Below, one piece after another: positions 6,225 through 13,132 of a stretch of DNA of 14,879 nucleotides (position 1 is its first letter; every line of letters begins with the position of its first letter). The position numbers were made by a program, and so were the translations under genes. Below the pieces are notes generated by a model. It ran no database searches. It had not been told where the DNA came from and saw nothing but the letters and a program-made list of their open reading frames with translations. This stretch comes from Ramlibacter sp. (GTDB lineage Bacteria; Pseudomonadota; Gammaproteobacteria; Burkholderiales; Burkholderiaceae): NCBI GenBank assembly GCA_014376915.1, contig JACMQP010000231.1, positions 1 through 14,879 of the forward strand, given 5' to 3'.

Positions 6225-7684
6225 AGACGTTGAACGGCGTCGCCGGCCACCTGCCCGGGCTGGCACGCCATGATGTCCGCTGGCAGACGCTGGCGTTCGA
6301 ATCAAACGCGGGCCGGGTCGACGTCGAGGTGCCGGTGTTGAGCGCCCAGCAGATGACTGCGTTGGCGAGGCGCGTGAAACAAGCCGCCCGCCAGCACCTG
6401 CGGACCATGACGGTGTCGCAGATCATCGAGGTCGTCGACCGCGCAATCGCCCGTCTGCTCGACCCGGCCGACCCGTACCGGCAACAGGCGGACCGGCTGC
6501 TGCCGACCATTACCGGGTATGACGCGGAGATGGTGCGGCTCGGCCTCACCGCGTTCTTCAAGACCTTTCGCGCGCCGCAACTGCAACGCTTCGTCGCCGA
6601 GGACTTTTCCAATCCCAAGCTGCTCGACGAGTTCCAGCCGCGGCCCAAAGGCGGTGCCGCAAGGGCGTTCGGGCCCGAACTGCTGTTTCACAGCTGGGCC
6701 GGCAATGTCCCCGCGTTGCCGCTGTGGAGCCTGGTCTGCGGCCTGCTGGTCAAGGCCGGCAGCATCGGCAAGCTGCCCAGCGCCGAGCCGCTGTTCGCCA
6801 GCCTGTTCGCCCGGCTGCTGGCGGAGGTCCATCCACCGCTGGCCGACTGCCTGGCCGTGGTCTGGTGGAGAGGCGGCGATGCGGAGCAGGCGGGTGCCGT
6901 GTATGCCGAAGCCGATACGGTCCTGGCCTATGGTGGCAATGCGGCGCTGGATGAGATTCGCCGACGACTTCCGGTCACGACCCGCTTCCTGCCCTACGGT
7001 CACAAACTGGGCTTCGGCGTGGTGGGGACAGCGGCGCTCGACCCGCTGCGCGGTCCGGCGACGGCGCGGTTGGCCGCTTACGACGTGATGCGCTACGACC
7101 AGCAGGGCTGCTATTCGCCGCACGTGTTCTATGTCGAGCGCGGCGGCAAGGTCTCGCCGCGCGAGTTCGCGCAGCTGCTGGCCAGCGAACTGGCGAATCT
7201 GGAGCAACGCTTTCCGCGCCGCGCACTGGCGTTGGAAGACGCTGCCGCTGTCGCCGGCTGGCGGCAGGCCGGCGAGCTGCAGTCGCTGTCGACCGCCGGA
7301 GGGGTCGAGTTGATCGGGGGCGACGGCGCCGCCTGGGGCCTGGCGTACGCCGACCGGCCCCAGACGCTGGCGCCCACGGCGCTGAACCGCAGCATCCAGG
7401 TGGTCGCCGTGGACAGCCTCGCCGAGATCGTCGCGCAAGTCGAAGCCCATCGCCCGTTCCTGCAGACCGCGGGGCTGGCCGTAGCGCCGCAGGACCTGTT
7501 CCGGCTGTCGGAACTACTGGGCGCCGCGGGCGTGACCCGCATCGCGGCGATCGGCTCGATGACTTCGCCCGAGGCCGGCTGGCACCACGACGGCCGCTTC
7601 AACCTGCTGGACCTGGTGCGCATCGTCGAGATCGAGCAGTCGGCGGAACTCGCCGCCGACCGGCTCGCGCCCTACGCGGACTAG
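6221..7684 (+). CDS. LuxC-like acyl reductase (NADPH-dependent, thioester to aldehyde)
   Basis: This is an aldehyde-dehydrogenase-fold reductase of the LuxC family (Pfam LuxC), which reduces an enzyme-bound acyl thioester, or acyl-CoA, to an aldehyde with NADPH. The 487-residue protein has the usual length. LuxC-type blocks are visible: FHSWAGNVPALPLWSLV, then GSIGKLPSAEPLFASLF, the glycine-rich VLAYGGNAALDEI, and FLPYGHKLGFGVV. YDQQGCYSPH carries Cys297, which matches the catalytic nucleophile context of LuxC (DQ-x-x-C-x-S/A-P). The start at 6221 overlaps the LuxE-like stop as ATGA. The reading frame is open far upstream, but that part lies out of frame inside the LuxE-like gene. The two genes being adjacent and coupled supports a two-protein reductase complex as in bioluminescence. 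The ABC ATPase gene follows after seven bases. The natural acyl group is unknown. Confidence 0.9.
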   Translation: MKTLNGVAGHLPGLARHDVRWQTLAFESNAGRVDVEVPVLSAQQMTALARRVKQAARQHLRTMTVSQIIEVVDRAIARLLDPADPYRQQADRLLPTITGYDAEMVRLGLTAFFKTFRAPQLQRFVAEDFSNPKLLDEFQPRPKGGAARAFGPELLFHSWAGNVPALPLWSLVCGLLVKAGSIGKLPSAEPLFASLFARLLAEVHPPLADCLAVVWWRGGDAEQAGAVYAEADTVLAYGGNAALDEIRRRLPVTTRFLPYGHKLGFGVVGTAALDPLRGPATARLAAYDVMRYDQQGCYSPHVFYVERGGKVSPREFAQLLASELANLEQRFPRRALALEDAAAVAGWRQAGELQSLSTAGGVELIGGDGAAWGLAYADRPQTLAPTALNRSIQVVAVDSLAEIVAQVEAHRPFLQTAGLAVAPQDLFRLSELLGAAGVTRIAAIGSMTSPEAGWHHDGRFNLLDLVRIVEIEQSAELAADRLAPYAD

Positions 7685-7691
7685 CGACACC

Positions 7692-8438
7692 ATGCACTTC
7701 CTCGCCATCGAGAATGTGAGCTTCACCTACCCCGGCTGGCCGCCGGTGGTGCGCGCGGTCGACTGGGACATCGCCGAGGGCGAATTCCACTGCCTGGTCG
7801 GGCGCAGCGGCTGCGGCAAGACGACGTTGCTGAAACTCGCCGCCGGCCTGCTGCATCCGGACACTGGCAGCATCCGCTTGCAGGGGCGGCAGCTGCTGGC
7901 GCCGGGACCGCAACTCGGCTTCGTGTTCCAGTCGCCGACGCTGCTTGAATGGCACCGCGTCATCGACAACGTCCTGCTGCCAGTCTCGCTGCAACACCGG
8001 CCGACGGCGCCGGAGATCGGCAAGGCGGAGCAACTGCTGGCCTTGCTCGGCCTGTCGGCCCACGCGCGGCATTACCCACGCCAGCTTTCCGGGGGACAGC
8101 AGAGCCGGGTTGCGCTGGCAAGGGCCCTGATCCTGGAACCGGCGCTGCTCCTGCTGGACGAACCGTTCGCAGCGCTGGACGCCATCACGCGCAGCGAGTT
8201 GCAGGATGACCTGCTGCAGATGTGCAGCCTGCGCCGGACCACGGTGATGTTCGTGACCCACGACATCGCCGAAGCGGTCTATCTTGGTGACCGCGTGGCT
8301 GTGATGGCCAGCGGGCGGATCGTCAAGGACATCACCATCGACGTGGGCAAGCCGCGCGCGCCTGCAATGCGCTACGGCGCGGCCTTCAACAGCCACTGCG
8401 CACAGGTGCGCGAAGCGATGGACATGGCGACCGCATGA
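7692..8438 (+). CDS. ABC transporter ATPase, SsuB/TauB/ThiZ-like
   Basis: This is the cytoplasmic ATPase of an importer in the nitrate/sulfonate/taurine/thiamine-precursor class. The 248-residue protein has a complete nucleotide-binding domain: Walker A GRSGCGKTT at 37-45, the Q-loop region GFVFQSPTLLEWHRV, signature LSGGQ at 132-136, Walker B LLLLDEP with D156 and E157, a D-loop (AALDAITR), and the switch histidine H190 in VTHDIAEAV. It sits between the LuxC-like gene (seven-base gap) and the permease gene (four-base ATGA overlap), and is the first of three importer genes in order ATPase, permease, binding protein. Its partner protein is of the NMT1/THI5 type and the operon is TPP-controlled. 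The ThiXYZ class of thiamine-precursor importers is therefore the best functional guess, but substrate cannot be told from the ATPase. Confidence 0.93.
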   Translation: MHFLAIENVSFTYPGWPPVVRAVDWDIAEGEFHCLVGRSGCGKTTLLKLAAGLLHPDTGSIRLQGRQLLAPGPQLGFVFQSPTLLEWHRVIDNVLLPVSLQHRPTAPEIGKAEQLLALLGLSAHARHYPRQLSGGQQSRVALARALILEPALLLLDEPFAALDAITRSELQDDLLQMCSLRRTTVMFVTHDIAEAVYLGDRVAVMASGRIVKDITIDVGKPRAPAMRYGAAFNSHCAQVREAMDMATA

Positions 8439-9202
8439 AGCTCACCCGTACCCGGTCGCGCTTCGGCTCGTTCGTGCTGCTGCTGGTCCTGCTCGCAGCA
8501 TGGGAGCTGGCGGTGCGCGCCACGGACATGTCTGCGCTGGTACTGCCGGCGCCTTCCGCCGTCGCCCGCTCCTTGTGGATGGGGTTGTCGACCGGCTATC
8601 TGTGGCCGCACATTCTTGCCACCGGCCTGGAACTCCTGCTGGGACTGTCTTTCGGCAGCGTCATCGGGTTCGCCAGCGGCGTGCTGATGGCCGAATCGGC
8701 GCTGCTGCAAGGCCTGCTCAAGCCCTACATCGTCGTCAGCCAGGTGATTCCCAAGCTGGCGCTGATGCCGCTGTTCATCGTCTGGTTCGGCTTCGGCATG
8801 ACGTCGACGGTGGTGATCACGGCCCTGATCTGCTTCTTCCCGCTGATGGAGAACACCGTCACCAGCCTGCAGCAGGTGGACCCGCAGCGACTGGAGCTGT
8901 TCCGGATGCTCGGCGCCACGCGCCGCCAGACGCTGCTGCGGCTCAAGCTGCCGACCGGCCTGCCCGGCATCCTGGCCGGCCTGCGGGTGGCCGTGGTGCT
9001 GGCGCTGGTCGGCGCCGTGGTCGGCGAGTTCATCGGCGCCAGCAAGGGCCTGGGCGCACTGATCATCGCGTCGCAGGGAATGATGGACACACCGCTGATG
9101 TTCGCCGTGCTGGCGGTCATTGCCGCGCTCGGCCTCGCGCTCTACCAGGCGACGTTGTCGCTCGAGCACTGGCTGCTCGCCCCCTATACCCAGGCACCAT
9201 GA
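8435..9202 (+). CDS. ABC transporter permease, SsuC/TauC/ThiX-like
   Basis: This is the inner-membrane permease of the same importer (Pfam BPD_transp_1). The 255-residue protein has about six hydrophobic segments. The first is at residues 10-28, and the family-typical VLPAPSAVARSLW follows. The cytoplasmic EAA-type coupling loop is at FRMLGATRRQTLLRLKLPTGLPGILAGLRVAV, which docks on the ATPase. VVGEFIGASKGLGALI near the C terminus is characteristic of SsuC/TauC-type permeases. It presumably acts as a homodimer, because only one permease gene is present. It overlaps the ATPase stop (ATGA at 8435) and its own stop overlaps an upstream in-frame ATG of the binding-protein gene (9199). Confidence 0.92.
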   Translation: MKLTRTRSRFGSFVLLLVLLAAWELAVRATDMSALVLPAPSAVARSLWMGLSTGYLWPHILATGLELLLGLSFGSVIGFASGVLMAESALLQGLLKPYIVVSQVIPKLALMPLFIVWFGFGMTSTVVITALICFFPLMENTVTSLQQVDPQRLELFRMLGATRRQTLLRLKLPTGLPGILAGLRVAVVLALVGAVVGEFIGASKGLGALIIASQGMMDTPLMFAVLAVIAALGLALYQATLSLEHWLLAPYTQAP

Positions 9203-9213
9203 AGGAAACCACG

Positions 9214-10227
9214 ATGACACCGAAGACCTCGATCGCGCTTCGCGCCGCCCTGCTGGCAACGGCCGCCCTGTTTTGCCTGGCCGGCGCCACCCACGCGCAG
9301 GCGCCGGCGCCAGCCGCGCTGGAGAAGGTGACAGTGGCCGGCTGGAGCAAGCCGATCACCGAAATCACCAACCTGCTGGCCGAACCCGACAAGGGCATCT
9401 TCAGGGCCAACGGCATCGACCTGGCCTACGTGCCGGGGGCCGGCGGCGGCGACGCGATCCGCAACATCCTCACCGGCCAGGCCGACGTAGCCTTCACCGA
9501 CCCGGGGTCGCTCTTCTCGGCGCTGGACAAGGGCGAGAAGCTCCGCGCGATCTACGACATTTATCCGCAGAACGTCTTCAACGTGGTGTCGCTGAAGGCG
9601 CGCAACATCACCAGGCCCGCCGACCTCAAGGGCAAGACAATCGGCGTGTACAGCCTGTCCAGCGGCACGCGGCAGAACCTGCTCGTGCTGCTGCACCAGG
9701 CCGGCCTCGCCGAGTCCGACGTCACCATCGTCGTCACCGGCCTGCTCAACTTCGCGCCGCTGCTGCAAGGCCAGGTCGATGCCACTGCGGCCACCGACAC
9801 CGGCCTGCTGGTCGGCAAGCTCAAGGGGTTGGGCGAGGTCAACGTGATGGAGGTGAAGAATTCGCTGAACGTCTCCAGCGACATCTTCGTGGTGCGCGAA
9901 TCCGTCTACCAGCAGAAGGCCCCCCTGCTCAAGCGCTTCCTGAAGGCCTACCGCGACAGCGCAGCGTGGATGATCGCCAACCCCGAAGAAGCCGCGACCC
10001 TGGCGGTGAAGCGTGCGATCGACGGGACCGACCGCGGCATCAACCTCGAGGTGATCCGGCTGCGCAATGCCGCCAGCGTGTCGCCGGCCACGAACAAGAG
10101 CGGCCTCGGGACCATGGACCTGGCGTCGCTGCAAAAGGCCGCGGACGCCTACCGCAAACTCGGGCTGGTCGAGCATGACATCAAGATGTCCGACGTGGTC
10201 GCCACCGACCTGCTGCCGGGGCGTTGA
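9214..10227 (+). CDS. NMT1/THI5-like periplasmic substrate-binding protein
   Basis: This is the solute receptor of the importer. The 337-residue precursor has an N-terminal signal peptide (ALLATAALFCLAGATHAQA, cleavage near residue 30). The mature protein begins with VTVAGWSKPITEITNLL and continues with typical NMT1-like features: FRANGIDLAYVPGAGGGDAI, LTGQADVAFTDPG, an ADLKGKTIGVYSLSSGTRQ hinge segment, and a C-terminal FLKAYRDSAAWMIANPEEAA helix region. This superfamily includes ThiY, which binds formylaminopyrimidine, but also binders of sulfonates, nitrate and riboflavin. The start at 9214 is preferred because GAAGGA at 9201-9206 gives a Shine-Dalgarno at seven-base spacing. An ATG at 9199, overlapping the permease stop, would add five residues. 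Placement in the TPP-controlled operon supports a thiamine-precursor ligand; the exact ligand is open. Confidence 0.88.
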   Translation: MTPKTSIALRAALLATAALFCLAGATHAQAPAPAALEKVTVAGWSKPITEITNLLAEPDKGIFRANGIDLAYVPGAGGGDAIRNILTGQADVAFTDPGSLFSALDKGEKLRAIYDIYPQNVFNVVSLKARNITRPADLKGKTIGVYSLSSGTRQNLLVLLHQAGLAESDVTIVVTGLLNFAPLLQGQVDATAATDTGLLVGKLKGLGEVNVMEVKNSLNVSSDIFVVRESVYQQKAPLLKRFLKAYRDSAAWMIANPEEAATLAVKRAIDGTDRGINLEVIRLRNAASVSPATNKSGLGTMDLASLQKAADAYRKLGLVEHDIKMSDVVATDLLPGR

Positions 10228-10239
10228 AGGAGCGATGCG

Positions 10240-11007
10240 ATGAATTTCGATCGCAAGGTGGTGCTGGTCACGGGCGCCAGCCGGGGTATCGGCGCAGCGA
10301 TTGCACAGGCCTTCGCGGCCGAAGGCGCCACTGTGGTGGTGAACCACCTGAGCAACGATGCCGCCGCGGCCGGCGTTGTCGAGAAATGCAAGGCCGCCGG
10401 TGGCGAAGCCTGGGCAGCGAAAGCCGATGTCTGCTGTGCCGCAGCCGTGCAAACGATGGTCGAACAGACCCTGCAGGAAACGGGCCGCATCGACGTGCTG
10501 GTGAACAACGCTTTCCGTTCCTATTCGTTCAACCCGCAGCAGCGCAAGCAGTTCAGCGACCTGGAGTGGCAGGACTACCAGGCCCAGTTCGACGGTTCCG
10601 TCGGCGCCACCTACAACGCCTGCAAGGCCATCGTTCCCCATTTCAGGCAGCGCGCGCAGGGCAGCATCGTGAACATCGTCAGCGACCTGGTCGAACGGCC
10701 GACGGTGCCGTACCACGACTACACGACCGCCAAGTCGGCGCTGGTCGGCTTCAGCCGCAACCTTGCTGCAGAACTTGGGCCGCTGGGCATCCGCGTCAAC
10801 TGCGTCGCCCCCGGCTTGGTCTATCCGACGCAGGCCAGCAGCACGACGCGCGAGGAATTCCGCGAGGCCATCGTCGCGGCGACGCCGATGCGGCGGATCG
10901 CCCGGCCGGAAGACGTCGCCGGCCCGGTGCTGTTCCTCGCTTCGGACTGGAGCCGCTTCATGACCGGCCAGGTGCTGTTCGTCGATGGCGGGCTGGTGAT
11001 GAAATGA
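10240..11007 (+). CDS. Short-chain dehydrogenase/reductase (FabG-like SDR)
   Basis: This is a classical NAD(P)-dependent SDR of 255 residues. The cofactor motif TGASRGIG lies at 11-18. Asn-rich NNAF replaces the more common NNAG. The catalytic set is complete, with Ser148 in NIVSD, Tyr161 and Lys165 in YTTAK. The C-terminal GQVLFVDGG is typical. An arginine after TGAS and the absence of an Asp at the end of the second strand (VVVNHLS) suggest NADPH preference. GAAGGA at 10226-10231 is a good Shine-Dalgarno. The gene follows the binding protein after 12 bases and overlaps thiO by four bases (ATGA). In this setting it could reduce the aldehyde made by the LuxC-like enzyme to an alcohol; this is inference from context, since SDR specificity cannot be read by eye. 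Confidence 0.93.
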   Translation: MNFDRKVVLVTGASRGIGAAIAQAFAAEGATVVVNHLSNDAAAAGVVEKCKAAGGEAWAAKADVCCAAAVQTMVEQTLQETGRIDVLVNNAFRSYSFNPQQRKQFSDLEWQDYQAQFDGSVGATYNACKAIVPHFRQRAQGSIVNIVSDLVERPTVPYHDYTTAKSALVGFSRNLAAELGPLGIRVNCVAPGLVYPTQASSTTREEFREAIVAATPMRRIARPEDVAGPVLFLASDWSRFMTGQVLFVDGGLVMK

Positions 11008-12071
11008 ACAAGGCATCCATCGGCATTGCTGGAGCCGGCCTGCTCGGCCGGTTGCTGGCCTGGCAACTCGCCCGCGCCGGGCATCGCGTCAGCGCGTTCG
11101 ATCCGGCGCGTGACCCTCAGCCGTCGTTCGACGGCCGGCAGGCAGCCGGCTTCACCGCTGCCGGCATGCTCAGCCCACTGGCAGAACTGGACACCAGCTC
11201 CGCTGAAGTGGCGACGCTGGGCTGGCGCTCGATCGGCCTGTGGCGCGCCATCGTGGCGAACCTGCGGTCGGCGCCGCAGTTCTGCACCGAAGGCAGCCTG
11301 CTGCTCGCGCATCGCAGCGACGTCGGCAGCGCGCAGCGCGTGCTCGCGCGCCTTGCCGCCGCGCCGGCCGGAACGCCCCAGGCGCAGCCGCTGACGATGG
11401 CGCAGCTGGCGCAACTGGAACCGGCGTTGCATGGCGCATCGCACGCCTGGCTGCTACCGGATGAAGGCCAGATCGATCCGGTCGCGACCCTGCTGGCGCT
11501 GCATGGCGAGGCAGTCGGAGTGCAGTGGCACTGGAACCAGCCGGTCGCATCCGTGGCGCCTGGTGTGCTGGCGCTGAGGGATGGCACGCAGCAGCGCTTC
11601 GACCTGGTGTTCGACGTGCGCGGCACCGGCAGCCGGCCGGAGCTCCCGGTCCGCGGCGTGCGCGGCGAAACCGTGTGGCTGCACGCGCCGGGCCACGGGC
11701 TGAGCCGTCCGGTGCGGCTGCTGCATCCGCGTCATCGCGTGTACCTGGTGCCCCGCCCCGGCGACATCGTGCTGGTCGGCGCCAGCGAGATCGAAAGCGA
11801 GGACCGGTCGCCGGTGTCGCTGCGCAGTGCCGTCGAACTGATGGCTGCGGCGCACAGCGTCTTGCCGGCGCTGGCCGAAGCGCGGATCCATCGGCTCGAC
11901 GTCAACCTGCGTCCCGCCCTGCCGGACAACGAGCCGCGCATCGAGGCCGAAGCGGGCCGGGTGCGCATCAACGGCCTGTTCCGCCACGGCTGGCTGATCG
12001 CGCCGGCGCTGGTCGACGACGCCTTGCGCCAGTGCGGCCTCGCGCAGCAGGCGATCGAGGAGTTTTCTTGA
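11004..12071 (+). CDS. thiO: Glycine oxidase ThiO (FAD-dependent)
   Basis: ThiO oxidises glycine to iminoglycine (dehydroglycine), the C2-N3 source for the thiazole ring built by ThiG. The 355-residue protein belongs to the D-amino-acid-oxidase family (Pfam DAO). It has a Rossmann motif GAGLLG at 10-15, the FAD-contacting acidic FDPAR end, and AAGFTAAGMLSPLAELD, which matches the family's AAG-M-L-P block. Near the C terminus are VLVGASEIESED and NGLFRHGWLIAPAL, resembling the FAD-binding GHYRNGILLAPA stretch of glycine oxidases. It overlaps the SDR stop as ATGA and its own stop shares one base with the thiS ATG. Using ThiO rather than ThiH implies an aerobic, oxygen-dependent thiazole route. 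Confidence 0.93.
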   Translation: MNKASIGIAGAGLLGRLLAWQLARAGHRVSAFDPARDPQPSFDGRQAAGFTAAGMLSPLAELDTSSAEVATLGWRSIGLWRAIVANLRSAPQFCTEGSLLLAHRSDVGSAQRVLARLAAAPAGTPQAQPLTMAQLAQLEPALHGASHAWLLPDEGQIDPVATLLALHGEAVGVQWHWNQPVASVAPGVLALRDGTQQRFDLVFDVRGTGSRPELPVRGVRGETVWLHAPGHGLSRPVRLLHPRHRVYLVPRPGDIVLVGASEIESEDRSPVSLRSAVELMAAAHSVLPALAEARIHRLDVNLRPALPDNEPRIEAEAGRVRINGLFRHGWLIAPALVDDALRQCGLAQQAIEEFS

Positions 12072-12289
12072 TGGATGACACGACCACCATCGTGCTGACG
12101 CTCGACGGCAAGCCGCACACGGCGCCGGCCGGCGCCACCCTCGCCGACCTGGTGGCGGCGCTCGATCACGCCCCGGCCAAAGTCTCCACGGCCGTGAACG
12201 GCCTGTTCGTCCCGCGCGGCCAGCGCCAGGAGTGCGTGCTGCAAGACGGCGACGCCGTGCTGCTGTTCCAGCCCATCGTGGGCGGATGA
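12071..12289 (+). CDS. thiS: Sulfur-carrier protein ThiS
   Basis: ThiS is a ubiquitin-like carrier whose C-terminal glycine is adenylated by ThiF and converted to a thiocarboxylate that donates sulfur to ThiG. The 72-residue protein has the beta-grasp pattern, the typical NGLFVPRGQRQECVLQDGDAVLLFQPIVGG end and the essential terminal Gly-Gly. GAGGAG at 12056-12061 can serve as Shine-Dalgarno, and the ATG overlaps the thiO stop by one base (TGATG). It precedes thiG by 15 bases. The activating enzyme ThiF is not in the window and must be encoded elsewhere. Confidence 0.95.
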   Translation: MDDTTTIVLTLDGKPHTAPAGATLADLVAALDHAPAKVSTAVNGLFVPRGQRQECVLQDGDAVLLFQPIVGG

Positions 12290-12304
12290 ATTTGAGAAAG
12301 AGAG

Positions 12305-13132
12305 ATGACGAAGATGACCACTTCCCGCATTGTCGATTCCTGGAACGTCGGCGATGTCACGCTGACCAGCCGCTTCCTGCTCGGCACGGCCGGCTATCCC
12401 TCGCCGCAGGTGCTGCGCGAATCCATCGTCGCGGCGGGGACGCAGGTCGTGACCGTGGGCCTCAAGCGGATGCTTGCCGCCGCGGGCGACAACGGCTTCA
12501 TCGGCGAGATTCGCCAGGCGTTGGCGGACGGCGGTTCCCGCCTGCTGCCGAACACCGCCGGCTGCCGCAGCGCCCGCGAAGCCATCCAGCTCGCGCACAT
12601 GGCGCGCGAGCTGTACGACACCCCGTGGCTCAAGCTCGAAGTGGTGGGCGACGAACACACCCTGCAGCCCGACATGTTCGAGCTGCACGCCGCCGCGACG
12701 CAACTGGTGAAAGACGGCTTCACTGTGTTTCCCTACTGCACCGACGACCTGGTCGGCTGCCGCCGACTGCTCGATGCGGGTTGCCCGCTGCTGATGCCCT
12801 GGGGCGCGCCGATCGGCTCGGGCCAGGGTCTGCTCAACCTGTTTGCCCTGCGCACGTTGCGCGAGCGGCTGCCAGACACCACGTTGATCATCGACGCCGG
12901 CATCGGCGCGCCGTCGCACGCAGCGCAGGCGCTGGAACTGGGCTTCGACGCGGTGCTACTGAATTCCGCGGTCGCGCAGGCGCGCGACCCGGCGGCGATG
13001 GCCCGCGCCTTCCGGCTCGCAATCGAAGGCGGTCGCATCGCGCGCCGGGCCGGCGTGATGGCACAGCAGGACTTCGCGGTGGCCAGCACGCCGGTCGGCG
13101 GCGAACCACTGCTGCTCGGCGGCAAGGCATGA
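12305..13132 (+). CDS. thiG: Thiazole synthase ThiG
   Basis: ThiG condenses 1-deoxy-D-xylulose 5-phosphate, iminoglycine and ThiS-thiocarboxylate sulfur to form the thiazole phosphate. The 275-residue TIM-barrel protein shows the Schiff-base lysine Lys110 in WLKLEVVGDE, the segment TLQPDMFELHAAATQLVKDGF, MPWGAPIGSGQGLLN (phosphate-binding), IIDAGIGAPSHAAQALELGFDAVLLNSAVA, and ARAFRLAIEGGRIARRAG. Length is normal for the family. The start at 12305 follows a purine-rich GAGAAAGAGAG; an ATG three codons later at 12314 is an alternative. It comes 15 bases after thiS and overlaps thiE as ATGA, consistent with the ThiS-ThiG complex being coexpressed. Confidence 0.96.
   Translation: MTKMTTSRIVDSWNVGDVTLTSRFLLGTAGYPSPQVLRESIVAAGTQVVTVGLKRMLAAAGDNGFIGEIRQALADGGSRLLPNTAGCRSAREAIQLAHMARELYDTPWLKLEVVGDEHTLQPDMFELHAAATQLVKDGFTVFPYCTDDLVGCRRLLDAGCPLLMPWGAPIGSGQGLLNLFALRTLRERLPDTTLIIDAGIGAPSHAAQALELGFDAVLLNSAVAQARDPAAMARAFRLAIEGGRIARRAGVMAQQDFAVASTPVGGEPLLLGGKA

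Noticed and set aside
4194..6305. Minus-strand open frame of 703 codons opposite thiD and the LuxE-like gene
   Set aside because: Low-complexity Arg/His/Ala/Gln composition, and it covers the riboswitch leader and two well-identified genes. It is a shadow frame despite its length.
5133..7684. Bioluminescence (lux) operon
   Set aside because: Only LuxC- and LuxE-like genes are present. luxA, luxB and luxD are absent, and the surroundings are thiamine genes.
9184..11016. Minus-strand open frame of 610 codons opposite the binding protein and SDR
   Set aside because: Same shadow-type composition, and the plus strand has intact signal peptide, binding-protein and SDR motifs.
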